Below are positions 23,443 through 31,601 of a stretch of DNA of 64,000 bases, piece after piece. Made by a program: the position numbers and the translations under genes. Origin of the DNA: Anaerolineales bacterium (GTDB lineage Bacteria; Chloroflexota; Anaerolineae; Anaerolineales; Villigracilaceae). How positions within the stretch are numbered: the stretch's first letter is position 1; each line of letters begins with the position of its first letter. The stretch is taken from assembly GCA_020634885.1 (NCBI GenBank), contig JACKAW010000009.1, positions 55,728 to 119,727 of the forward strand. Direction: 5' to 3'. Under the pieces are notes generated by a model, which worked only from the letters and a program-made list of their open reading frames with translations, did not search any database and was not told where the DNA came from.

Positions 23443-24855
23443 ATGAAAACGTTGATCAAGAACGGCACACTCGTCACCGCTTCAGACACCTTCAAAGCGG
23501 ATATTTTGATCGAAGATGAAAAGATCACCCGCATCGGACTCAACCTCGAAGTTGATTCCAACCATCAAGTGGATGCCACCGGCAAGCTGATCCTGCCCGG
23601 CGGCGTAGACCCGCACGTCCACCTCGACCTGCCCATGTTCGACACCGTCTCATCAGACGACCACTACACCGGTCACAAAGCCGCAGCCTTTGGCGGAACA
23701 ACAACGGCAATGGATTTCGTCGTGCTGGAAAAAGAAGGTTTTGCCCACTCCACCGACCTGTGGATGAAGAAAGCCGAAAAAGCCGCCATCGACTATTCCT
23801 TCCACATGAACATCACCCGCTTCGATGATGAGATCGCCAAAACCATCCCCTCACTCATGGACATGGGTATTCAAACCCTCAAAGTATTCACCGCATACAA
23901 TGGCAAACTCCGTCTCGATGATGGCGGCATCTTCAAAGCCTTGCAAATTGCGCGTGATAATGGAATGCTCGTCATGGCACACTGCGAAAATGGTGACGTG
24001 ATCGAAACTCTCACCGCCCAAGCCCTCGCCCAAGGACGCACCTCCCCCATCTGGCACGCACTCACCCGTCCGGCATGGGGCGCCGTAGAAGCGTCGCTGC
24101 GCATGGCAGCCATGGCAGAACAAGCCAATGCCCCCGTGTACATCGTCCACATGAACGCAGGCGGCGAAGTGGACATGCTGCAATATGCCCGCGAACGCGG
24201 CGTAAAAGTGATGGGCGAAACCTGTCCGCAATACCTCTTCTTCAACCTCGACCACCTCAGCCGCGAAGATGGCGCAAAATGGATCTGCTCGCCGCCCATG
24301 CGCACCGAAGCCGATAACGCCCGCCTGTGGCAGGGACTTTCCAACGGCACACTGCAAACCATTGGCACCGACCACTGCCCCTTCTTTTATGATGGAACCC
24401 AACCCATCCTCTACGAAGGAAGCGAGATCGCCATCCCCGGTAAGGAACTAGGGCGCGACGACTTCACCAAAATACCCAACGGGTTACCTGGCATTCAAGA
24501 CCGTATGCCAATTCTTTGGACATACGGCGTGAACGCGGGCTACATCACACCCAATCAATTTGTGGCGTACACTTCCACCAACCCGGCGAAGATATTCGGC
24601 TTGTATCCGCGTAAAGGCGCACTCATCCCCGGCGCAGACGCCGATATTGTGATCTGGGACCCTGAAAAACAAGTGAAATACGGCAAGGCAGTTTCACACC
24701 AACGCACCGATTACAATCTCTTTGAAGGCTGGGAGTTGATGGGCTACCCTGAAAAAGTGTTTCTACGCGGCAAACTCATCGTCGATGGGAATAAATGGAA
24801 AGGAAAGCGTGGCGACGGAAAGTTCTTGAAAAGAAGTGAAGGTGAAGTTTTATAA
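23443..24855 (+). CDS. hydA: Dihydropyrimidinase / D-hydantoinase
   Basis: 470 residues, normal length. It opens the ring of dihydropyrimidines or hydantoins. Metal ligands visible: DPHVHLDLP (HxH), the carboxylated Lys in TLKVFTAYNG, His in VMAHCENGDV, His in YIVHMNAGGE and Asp in TIGTDHCPF. SSDDHYTGHKAAAFGGTTTAMDF is typical of the family. The second of two adjacent ATGs was chosen since AGAGG then lies 6 nt away. No dihydropyrimidine dehydrogenase or ureidopropionase is near. Confidence 0.9.
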   Translation: MKTLIKNGTLVTASDTFKADILIEDEKITRIGLNLEVDSNHQVDATGKLILPGGVDPHVHLDLPMFDTVSSDDHYTGHKAAAFGGTTTAMDFVVLEKEGFAHSTDLWMKKAEKAAIDYSFHMNITRFDDEIAKTIPSLMDMGIQTLKVFTAYNGKLRLDDGGIFKALQIARDNGMLVMAHCENGDVIETLTAQALAQGRTSPIWHALTRPAWGAVEASLRMAAMAEQANAPVYIVHMNAGGEVDMLQYARERGVKVMGETCPQYLFFNLDHLSREDGAKWICSPPMRTEADNARLWQGLSNGTLQTIGTDHCPFFYDGTQPILYEGSEIAIPGKELGRDDFTKIPNGLPGIQDRMPILWTYGVNAGYITPNQFVAYTSTNPAKIFGLYPRKGALIPGADADIVIWDPEKQVKYGKAVSHQRTDYNLFEGWELMGYPEKVFLRGKLIVDGNKWKGKRGDGKFLKRSEGEVL

Positions 24856-24876
24856 ATAATCCGCTGGTTTCGATAC

Positions 24877-24898
24877 GACGGCGAAAACCATCGCCGTC
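24877..24898. repeat. Hairpin GACGGCGA...TCGCCGTC
   Basis: 8-bp stem, 6-nt loop in the 76-bp gap after the dihydropyrimidinase gene, inside a wider GGTTTCGATAC...TACTCAACC-type palindrome. It may act as terminator or be a REP-like element. Confidence 0.55.
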
Positions 24899-24931
24899 TA
24901 CTCAACCCCCATAAAGGTTTAGAGGTTACAC

Positions 24932-25309
24932 ATGCCCACAAAAAAACCGATCATCCATTGCGACGCGCTCGTTGTTCACTGCATGGACTACCGCCTGCAA
25001 AAATTCATCCAACCGTGGATCACCGTCCGCTTTGGATACGACAACTTCGATATCATCTCACTCGCTGGCAGCGTACACGATTATGAGATGGTCTTAAAAT
25101 ATGTACAACTTGCCGTCCAAATCCACAACATCGATACCGTCTGCCTCATCAACCATGAAGATTGCCGCGCCTACGGACGCGACGGAACCTACAAACGTCA
25201 CAAGCACGACCTGATGGATGCGCAGAAAAAAATCCAGGTGCTATTCCCACACCTAAAAGTGGAAACTTTTTACCTGCACCTCGATGGAAATTTCGAACCG
25301 ATCTCTTAA
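24932..25309 (+). CDS. Minimal beta-carbonic-anhydrase-like protein, paralog 1
   Basis: 125 residues, far shorter than normal beta-carbonic anhydrases (~200). It keeps the full metal site: HCMDYR gives Cys17 with the Asp19-Arg21 dyad, and INHEDC gives His75 and Cys78 (C-x-D-x-R...H-x-x-C). Similar short proteins are often annotated as carbonic anhydrase; activity is unproven. GAGG precedes the ATG. The stop overlaps the start of the Sua5 gene (TAATG). A paralog lies directly after Sua5. Confidence 0.7.
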   Translation: MPTKKPIIHCDALVVHCMDYRLQKFIQPWITVRFGYDNFDIISLAGSVHDYEMVLKYVQLAVQIHNIDTVCLINHEDCRAYGRDGTYKRHKHDLMDAQKKIQVLFPHLKVETFYLHLDGNFEPIS

Positions 25310-26349
25310 TGACCCAACTCTTAACCCTCTCGCCTCAAAACCCAAGCCTTGAACTGATTCGCCAAGCCTCGGCAGTGATCCAACGCCGGGGCTTGGTCGC
25401 CTTCCCCACCGAAACCGTCTACGGTCTCGGCGCCAACGCGCTGGATGAAGAAGCCGTGGCAAAGATATTCCACGCCAAGGGACGCCCCTCCAATGACCCA
25501 CTCATTGTGCATGTTGCTTCGGTGGAAGATATGAAACTCGTCGCCGCAGAAATTCCGCCAGTGGTGTCAACACTCGCCGCACACTTCTGCCCGGGTCCGC
25601 TGACATTTGTCCTGCCGAAACTGTCGCAGGTTCCGGCTTCGGTCACATCTGGGCTAGAGACAGTTGCCGTGCGTGTGCCTGCTCACCCAGTGGCATTGGC
25701 ACTAATTCGTGAAAGCGGCGTACCGATTGCCGCCCCCTCTGCAAACCGCTTCGGTCACACCAGCCCCACGTCTGCGGCGCATGTAATGGACGATTTGAAC
25801 GGGCGCATTGATATGATCCTCGATGGCGGCTCAACTTCGGTTGGGGTTGAATCTACGGTATTGGATGTGACCTACACACCACCCATGATCCTGCGTCCGG
25901 GCGGGGTGGCGCGTGAGGCAATTGAGAAAATAATCGGCAAAGTGACGTTACGCAATAACCGACCTGATTCAGATGATGAGGCGCAAGTTTCGCCAGGGTT
26001 GCTGGGCAAACATTACACACCCAATGCAGAGTTGATCTTGTGCAAAGGTGAAAAAGCTGAGGCGTTGGAAAAACTGCTTGATCTGGCGAAACAAGCCCAA
26101 ACAGAAGGAAGAAGCGTGGGGCTTCTGCTGGCAGAAGATGACTTGCACATCTTCAATTCGCTTTCATGCAAGGCATATCCGCTGGGCGTTTCCGCTGACC
26201 TTGAGAGTATTGCCCGAAATTTATATGCGGGTATGCGTGCCTTGGATGATGAAAAAGTAAGTTTGATTCTCACGCGTGATTTTGGGGCGCATGGGTTGGG
26301 GTTGGCAATTCACGACCGTTTGCTGCGGGCGGCAAGTCAGATTATTTAA
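25309..26349 (+). CDS. L-threonylcarbamoyladenylate synthase (Sua5 type)
   Basis: 346 residues. The N-terminal ~200 residues are the YrdC/TsaC catalytic domain (GLVAFPTETVYGLGANAL, KIFHAKGRPSNDPLIVHV, CPGPLTFVLPK, SANRFGHTSPTSAAHVMDDL), making threonylcarbamoyl-AMP for the t6A37 modification of tRNA. The extra C-terminal domain (~240-346) makes it Sua5 rather than TsaC. The ATG at 25309 overlaps the upstream stop, so it is coupled to the carbonic-anhydrase-like gene; a longer in-frame extension lies inside that gene and is rejected. Confidence 0.9.
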   Translation: MTQLLTLSPQNPSLELIRQASAVIQRRGLVAFPTETVYGLGANALDEEAVAKIFHAKGRPSNDPLIVHVASVEDMKLVAAEIPPVVSTLAAHFCPGPLTFVLPKLSQVPASVTSGLETVAVRVPAHPVALALIRESGVPIAAPSANRFGHTSPTSAAHVMDDLNGRIDMILDGGSTSVGVESTVLDVTYTPPMILRPGGVAREAIEKIIGKVTLRNNRPDSDDEAQVSPGLLGKHYTPNAELILCKGEKAEALEKLLDLAKQAQTEGRSVGLLLAEDDLHIFNSLSCKAYPLGVSADLESIARNLYAGMRALDDEKVSLILTRDFGAHGLGLAIHDRLLRAASQII

Positions 26350-26365
26350 TTTTTTGGAGAAGCTA

Positions 26366-26728
26366 ATGTCTCATAAATGTGAAGCGATTGTTGTGCATTG
26401 CATGGATTATCGTTTGCAGTCTTACATCAACAACTGGCTGGAAGCGAATTTTGCGGCGGGCAGTTACGACCGTGCTGTGATGGCGGGCGGCGTGTATGAT
26501 GTGTACGATGTCATCCGTCAGGTGGATATTTCTGCGCGGCTGCATGGCATTTCAAAAGTGGTGCTCATCAACCATGAAGATTGCGGCATGTACGGACCCG
26601 GTGTGACAGAAGACCGCCACGATGACGATCTCGACAAAGCCGAAGATAAGATCCGCAGGTTGTTCCCACACCTTGAGGTGGATACTTATTATTTGAAATT
26701 GGATGGAACTTTTGAACGGAATTCATGA
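26366..26728 (+). CDS. Minimal beta-carbonic-anhydrase-like protein, paralog 2
   Basis: 120 residues from the ATG at 26366, with GGAG at good distance. The metal site is kept as in its paralog at 24932: Cys12, Asp14-Arg16, His70 and Cys73 (HCMDYRLQ, LINHEDCG). The C-terminal RRLFPHLEVDTYYLKLDGTFE also matches. Having Gly after the last Cys is closer to classical beta enzymes than paralog 1. It could interconvert CO2 and bicarbonate for the carboxylases, but no experiment supports this. Confidence 0.7.
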   Translation: MSHKCEAIVVHCMDYRLQSYINNWLEANFAAGSYDRAVMAGGVYDVYDVIRQVDISARLHGISKVVLINHEDCGMYGPGVTEDRHDDDLDKAEDKIRRLFPHLEVDTYYLKLDGTFERNS

Positions 26729-26874
26729 ATAATGGATAACAATTTTTCACCACAGATAAACACAGATGAACAGGATTAGAGATTGTTTTAGAACAAATCC
26801 ATTTTCTAAATCTGTGTGAATCTGCGTTCATCTGTGGTGAATTTCGACAAGATTTATTATCCATGACTGAAGTT
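26725..26874. repeat. Imperfect ~150-bp inverted repeat
   Basis: The left part (TAATGGATAACA... TTCACCACAGATAAACACAGATGAAC) is mirrored on the right (GTTCATCTGTGGTGAA...TTATTATCCATGA). With the following 9-bp hairpin CCTGCGCCG/CGGCGCAGG (26931-26952) it fills the ~300-bp gap before comEC; no gene is seen there. Confidence 0.7.
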
Positions 26875-27012
26875 AAATAGCTGCACAGCAAAGAAAGAGT
26901 TCTCTGCGGTTCGCTCAAGCCGCCGAGAATCCTGCGCCGAGGACGGCGCAGGGAGCAGGCACGGGCGCTCAAGCACACCATCCAAACTATTTTGGCGGCT
27001 GCTTAAACGATG

Positions 27013-27018
27013 TACAAT
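27013..27018 (+). promoter_or_regulatory. -10 hexamer TACAAT, leaderless start
   Basis: Seven nucleotides before the comEC ATG at 27026. Confidence 0.5.
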
Positions 27019-27025
27019 CCGCTTC

Positions 27026-29401
27026 ATGCCTTTGTTGTGGGTTTCACTATTTTTCCTTGCCGGAATTGTCCTCGCTGCCGCTTGTTCACTCCCCACTTGG
27101 GCATGGGCGCTCCTTGCGCTCTTCTGCCTGCTGTTTTCTTTTTTTCTCTACCGCGCTTTTGCGAACAACCCCCTGAAAGTTTTTCACTTCCAACTTTCTA
27201 CTTTCCACACCCTCCTCCCCATTTTTCTTTTTCTCGGCTCATCTTATTTCCAATTTCGCCAACCCCACATCGACGCATTCCACATCGCCTTTTACAACGA
27301 CCGTAATTACGACCTGCTAATTACAGGGTCGCTTGCAGAGCCGCCAGACTACCGAGATACTTACACCAATCTCAAAATAAAAACCGAAGCCATAGATAGC
27401 GGAGATGGCGACCTTTCGGTCTCTGGTCTTATGCTTGTGCGCGTGGAAGCGAATGAAACGTATGAATACGGTGAGCGCATCCGCCTACGTGGGCAGTTAA
27501 AAACGCCGCCCGAAAACGAAGAATTCTCCTACCGTGATTATCTTGCGCGACAGGGCGTGTACGCATACATGACCAAAGCCGAAGTGACGCGCCTGCCTGG
27601 CAATGGCGGCAATCTCATCTATCGGCTTGTATATCGCCTCAAGACCAAACTTGTTGAAAACACCTACAAAATCTTCCCAGACCCCGAAGCCTCGCTTTTT
27701 TCCGGCATACTTTTTGGCGTGGATACAGGTCTGCCGCAGCGTTTACAGCAAGCCTTTAAGAATACCGGCACAGCGCACATCATTGCCATCTCCGGTTTCA
27801 ACATTGCCATCATTGCCGGATTGTTCTTTGCAACCTTCAAAGCCATTTTGAAAAACGAAAAACTCGGGGCAGCGCTTGCGGTGGTCTTTGTCTTTCTCTA
27901 CGCCTTCCTCGTCGGCGGTGACCCGGCAGTGATGCGTGCGGCTTTCATGGGCAGCCTCTCGCTGTTCGCGCGGCAGGTCGGCAAGCGTAACACAGGCATG
28001 AACACGCTTGCCGCGGTTGCGCTTGTCATGGCGTTATTCAATCCGCTTGTATTGTGGGATATTGGTTTTCAACTTTCATTCTTTGCCACCCTCGGTCTGA
28101 TTCTATACGCCGAACCATTCTCCAACATCACCGCCCGCGCCATCGAAAAAATTTCAAAGCGTGATAACAGTGCCATGGTGAAGATACTCAATGAAAATGT
28201 CATTCTTACCCTTGCGGCTCAGGTCATGACCATTCCCATCATGGCGTATTACTTTCAACGCATCTCACTTATCTCGTTCGTCGCCAATCCCTTCATCCTG
28301 CCCGTCCAACCGGCAGTGATGATCCTTGGCGGGCTGGCTGTCTTTGTCAGCATCATCATTCAACCATTGGGGCAGGCGCTTGCATGGGTTGCATGGCCCT
28401 TTGCCAGTTACACCATCCGCGTAGTGGAATTTTTCGATAAGTTCCCCAACGGCGTGATCGTTCTCGGGGATGTTCCTCTCTGGATAATTTACATGATATA
28501 CACCTCGCTTCTTCTCGTGACCTTTAACGGGTCTGCCCTTCAAAGCTGGTTCAAGGCTGCGGCATCCTCGCTTCGAGCCATTGCGTTGACGCTTGCCTTC
28601 TCCCTTGCATTTATTTGCCTGGTAATTTTCTGGGGTGCGGCATCCCGCTCTGGCGATGGAGAGTTCCACATCACCTTCCTTGAAGTCGGCTCGGCAGATG
28701 CGGTGCTCATCCAAACCCCGCAGGGACGCAACGTGCTCATCAACGGCGGCGAAAGCGTCTCCGACCTTTCCAACGAACTCGGGCGCCGCCTGCCTCTCTT
28801 CACCCGCAAACTGGATTGGCTCATCATCGCCTCGACAGATGAAGATCAACTTGCCGCCCTGCCGCGCCTTGTAGAACGCTACGAACCGCAGAATGTCCTT
28901 TGGGCTGGCAATGTGCAAGCCTCATTCTCCGCACGCCTGCTGGATGAATACTTTGCCCAAAACAGCATCCCCGTCCACCGCGCAGAAGTGGGACAAAGGC
29001 TTGAGCTTGGAGAAGGCTCATTTATCGAGGTGCAGGCTGAAGGTCCGCGTGGAGCCGTGCTTCTCATCCAATATAAAAACTTTCGCGCCCTGCTGCCCAT
29101 CGGCGTGGACTCATCCACGTTCGAGTCGCTTGAATACGGCAACACCATCGGCAAGGTGGATGTGCTCCTACTCGCAGACTCGGGGTATGCGCCCAGCAAC
29201 CCGCCGGATATTTTTGAGAATCTGAATCCGCAACTGGTGGTGCTGGATGTTGCCGCCGGTGATTTGAGCGGTCTGCCCTCGCAAGATGTACTGGAGGCGC
29301 TCGATGGTTATTCTCTGCTTCGCACCGACCGCAACGGCTGGATCGATATCAGCACGGATGGCGCAGAAATGCGTGTGAGCGTGGAGCGCGACAGCGAATA
29401 A
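27026..29401 (+). CDS. comEC: ComEC/Rec2 competence channel protein
   Basis: 791 residues, full length. It forms the membrane channel for single-stranded DNA uptake. Order: N-terminal helices and a DUF4131 OB-like domain (~30-180), the Competence domain with many helices (GILFGVDTGLPQ, AHIIAISGFNIAIIAGLFF, VGGDPAVMRAAFMG), then a C-terminal metallo-beta-lactamase-like domain from ~540. In that domain FLEVGSADAVLIQTP replaces FLDVGQGDA, and the expected HxHxDH metal motif is missing (IIASTDEDQLAAL), so nuclease activity is doubtful. No comEA or pilus gene is in the window. Confidence 0.9.
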   Translation: MPLLWVSLFFLAGIVLAAACSLPTWAWALLALFCLLFSFFLYRAFANNPLKVFHFQLSTFHTLLPIFLFLGSSYFQFRQPHIDAFHIAFYNDRNYDLLITGSLAEPPDYRDTYTNLKIKTEAIDSGDGDLSVSGLMLVRVEANETYEYGERIRLRGQLKTPPENEEFSYRDYLARQGVYAYMTKAEVTRLPGNGGNLIYRLVYRLKTKLVENTYKIFPDPEASLFSGILFGVDTGLPQRLQQAFKNTGTAHIIAISGFNIAIIAGLFFATFKAILKNEKLGAALAVVFVFLYAFLVGGDPAVMRAAFMGSLSLFARQVGKRNTGMNTLAAVALVMALFNPLVLWDIGFQLSFFATLGLILYAEPFSNITARAIEKISKRDNSAMVKILNENVILTLAAQVMTIPIMAYYFQRISLISFVANPFILPVQPAVMILGGLAVFVSIIIQPLGQALAWVAWPFASYTIRVVEFFDKFPNGVIVLGDVPLWIIYMIYTSLLLVTFNGSALQSWFKAAASSLRAIALTLAFSLAFICLVIFWGAASRSGDGEFHITFLEVGSADAVLIQTPQGRNVLINGGESVSDLSNELGRRLPLFTRKLDWLIIASTDEDQLAALPRLVERYEPQNVLWAGNVQASFSARLLDEYFAQNSIPVHRAEVGQRLELGEGSFIEVQAEGPRGAVLLIQYKNFRALLPIGVDSSTFESLEYGNTIGKVDVLLLADSGYAPSNPPDIFENLNPQLVVLDVAAGDLSGLPSQDVLEALDGYSLLRTDRNGWIDISTDGAEMRVSVERDSE

Positions 29402-29479
29402 TTGGGAATTAAGTACTCTGTGCGGGAGGTTTAGCGCAGGCTACAATGCGCGTCCAAAAATTTTCAGGAGAGAACAACA

Positions 29480-30115
29480 ATGAAATTAAAGGTACTCGCT
29501 TCCGTTTTTACATTAGCCTTAGCTTCGCTGGCATGTGCCATGCCCGATGTGGCATCTTTATTCAACCCGCTGCCCAAGGATGATTTTTCAACAACCGGCA
29601 AGTGGGGCACCGGCACAGACAGCAACAGCTCTGTAGAATATGAAAATGACGCTTTGCGTATGCAGGTCTTTGAACCGCTGTATATGACCTGGTCGACCCC
29701 TGGCTATGATTGGTACGACAACACCCACATGGAAGTGGACGTCACCAGCAAAAGCTCAGACGATCAGGTGCTCTATGGCTTCATTTGCAATAGTCGCGGC
29801 ACCACCATGCAATTTTATTTTGTTGGCGTTTCTCCCATAGGCGGGTATGCCTTTTCAAAATCTGAAATGATCAAAGGCAATTCAGTGTTAAAGCAAGGCA
29901 CATCTGACCTCATCACAAATTCTGGCGAGACCATCCGCCTTGGGTTGGATTGCGGCGCAAATTCCATGACCTTGTACGTGAACGGCGAGATGGTTGACAG
30001 CGTCAGCGATTCAACCTATGTTGAAGGTCAGGTTGGCTTGTTCGTTGCCAACGATACCAATCCAAACGGCGGCGATGTTATCTTTGATAACTTCGTTATG
30101 ACCAAGTTGAAATAA
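29480..30115 (+). CDS. Lipoprotein with concanavalin-like beta-sandwich
   Basis: 211 residues. Signal MKLKVLASVFTLALASLAC ends in lipobox LAC-A. The mature part (DDFSTTGKWGTGTDSNSSVEYENDALRM..., then IRLGLDCGANSMTLYVNGEMVDSVSDSTYVEGQVGLFV...VIFDNFVM) follows the repeated-strand pattern of LamG/DUF1080-like sugar-binding sandwiches. No catalytic residues are evident. CAGGAGAGAACAACA precedes the ATG. Probably a surface protein that binds glycans. Confidence 0.7.
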   Translation: MKLKVLASVFTLALASLACAMPDVASLFNPLPKDDFSTTGKWGTGTDSNSSVEYENDALRMQVFEPLYMTWSTPGYDWYDNTHMEVDVTSKSSDDQVLYGFICNSRGTTMQFYFVGVSPIGGYAFSKSEMIKGNSVLKQGTSDLITNSGETIRLGLDCGANSMTLYVNGEMVDSVSDSTYVEGQVGLFVANDTNPNGGDVIFDNFVMTKLK

Positions 30116-30124
30116 AAATTTCCA

Positions 30125-30154
30125 CGTAGAACAAGTCTATAGACTTGTTCTACG
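30125..30154. repeat. 30-bp perfect palindrome
   Basis: CGTAGAACAAGTCTA followed by its exact reverse complement, between the lipoprotein and the S51-like peptidase. It may form a terminator-like hairpin. Hairpins with the related word GTAGAACTT lie at 34333-34388. Confidence 0.8.
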
Positions 30155-30165
30155 CAAAAAATGAA

Positions 30166-30849
30166 ATGGGCAATCTTCTTTTGGAAGGCGGTGCGGAGTT
30201 CGGCGGGCAAATGCGCGAGCCCGATCTACGCGCCATGGAATGGGCGGGCGGGTTCGATGCGCCGATAGCCATCCTCCCCACCGCCGCCGCACCAGATCAC
30301 AATCACAAACGCGCGGGGAATAATGGCATACGTTGGTTTCAAAGTTTGGGGGCGAAGCATGTCTTCACTGTGGATGTGATCGACTCAACCTCTGCAAATG
30401 ACCCAACCCTCGCCGCTTCACTACGAACCTCGAAACTGATCTATCTTCTCGGAGGTTTTCCCCGCCATTTGGGTGAGACTCTTGCAAACAGCCTGTGTTG
30501 GTCTGCAGTGCTCGAAGCGCACGCAGGCGGCGCGGTCATTGCTGGCAGCAGTGCAGGCGCAATGGTGATGTGCGAACATTACTACGACCCGTACGAAAAG
30601 AAATTACTACGCGGATTAAATCTCGTTCCAAATGCCTGTGTGTTGCCGCATCACAATAATTTTGGCAAAGCATGGGCAGGACAATTAAGACAGATCCTCC
30701 CCGAAGCCATCCTCATCGGCATTGACGAATGCACCGGTATGGTCAGCGGCGCGGACGGCAAATGGGAAGTGAAAGGCAGCGGGGAGGTCACACTTTACCG
30801 AAGCGAATCAACTGTCGGCTACGGAAGAGGCGAGACGTTCTCGCTTTAG
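30166..30849 (+). CDS. Peptidase S51 / cyanophycinase-like protein
   Basis: 227 residues from the ATG at 30166; an in-frame TTG at 30145 falls in the palindrome and was rejected. Type-1-glutamine-amidotransferase-like fold with the nucleophile elbow AVIAGSSAGAMVM (Ser). The family includes dipeptidase E and cyanophycinase, which use Ser-His-Glu. LLEGGAEFGG and IAILPTAAA are typical N-terminal features. No signal peptide, so cytoplasmic. The stop abuts that of the convergent ccdA gene. The substrate is unknown. Confidence 0.78.
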   Translation: MGNLLLEGGAEFGGQMREPDLRAMEWAGGFDAPIAILPTAAAPDHNHKRAGNNGIRWFQSLGAKHVFTVDVIDSTSANDPTLAASLRTSKLIYLLGGFPRHLGETLANSLCWSAVLEAHAGGAVIAGSSAGAMVMCEHYYDPYEKKLLRGLNLVPNACVLPHHNNFGKAWAGQLRQILPEAILIGIDECTGMVSGADGKWEVKGSGEVTLYRSESTVGYGRGETFSL

Positions 30850-31514
30850 AAATACGATTGGATCAAACTCCAATTCACGTACAGGTCATAGATCCCAATT
30901 CCCAAAAGCAATAATCCACTGATGAAGTTGATGAGGCGGGCGCGCATGGCGAATTGACGGGTGATCCAACGCTGTGCCGCGCCGGAGATGAACGACAACA
31001 GCAAAAGCGGAATCCCAAAGCCCAAGCCAAACCAGAGAAAGACGTTTAACTTGCCGAGTGCATCGCCTACGGTGAGGGAAAGCGCGAAGATGCTCACCAC
31101 CAGCGGACCGGAGCAAGGCAAGGCGATGGGTCCGTAGAGCAAGCCATAAATGAAGGCATTAGCAAAGGGATGCGAGATCAGTGGCGCTTGAATTTGCGGG
31201 AGTTTTTTGAAGGGGTTGATATTGAGTAAAAGCATCACGCCGAAGGTGATGATGATGAGGTCGGCAATGGGGATGACATATGCCAGCGCCTGCCCAACAG
31301 AAATGGATAATAAAGCAATGATCGCGCCAAGCGCCAGCATCATGGTCAATACGCCCGCAAGGACGAAGAAGCCGAGCAAATAGCGTGACGGCTTACTCGC
31401 CAGCTTTTCCTGTCCGCCGCTGAGGTAAGCAAGAAAGCCAGGATACAGAGGCAACACACAGGGGCTGGTCGTGGCAAGCAAACCGAGAGAAAGGGAGGTG
31501 AGAATGGTTTCCAT
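30846..31514 (-). CDS. ccdA: Cytochrome c biogenesis/thiol-transfer protein CcdA
   Basis: 222 residues and six membrane helices. It passes electrons from cytoplasmic thioredoxin across the membrane to extracytoplasmic thiol proteins. The redox cysteines are in SPCVLPLYPGFLAYLSG (helix 1) and LPCSGPLVVS (helix 4), each followed by the expected prolines. It is the second gene after the thioredoxin-like lipoprotein (32264-31602), which would be its direct partner. The 87-bp gap between them holds an inverted repeat. Confidence 0.92.
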   Translation of the reverse strand: METILTSLSLGLLATTSPCVLPLYPGFLAYLSGGQEKLASKPSRYLLGFFVLAGVLTMMLALGAIIALLSISVGQALAYVIPIADLIIITFGVMLLLNINPFKKLPQIQAPLISHPFANAFIYGLLYGPIALPCSGPLVVSIFALSLTVGDALGKLNVFLWFGLGFGIPLLLLSFISGAAQRWITRQFAMRARLINFISGLLLLGIGIYDLYVNWSLIQSYF

Positions 31515-31527
31515 AAAAAAACCTTTT

Positions 31528-31591
31528 GTACACGGATTTCACGGACAACACGGAAAGAATTTATCCGTGAAATCCGTGCGATCCGTGTACC
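31528..31591. repeat. Inverted repeat with GTACACGGATTTCACGGA words
   Basis: A palindrome-like array of CACGGA/TCCGTG words between the thioredoxin-like lipoprotein and ccdA. A remnant of the same family (GTACACGGATTTAACGGACA) lies at 47286. Confidence 0.6.
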
Positions 31592-31601
31592 AATCAGTTA
31601 T

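Noticed and set aside
25162..25308. 49-residue N-terminal extension of Sua5
   Set aside because: It lies in the upstream carbonic-anhydrase-like gene in another frame; the ATG at 25309 overlaps that gene's stop and fits the family start.
28265..28918. 217-residue open frame opposite comEC
   Set aside because: Antisense shadow within the Competence domain; Lys/Arg/Gly-rich composition and no start signal.
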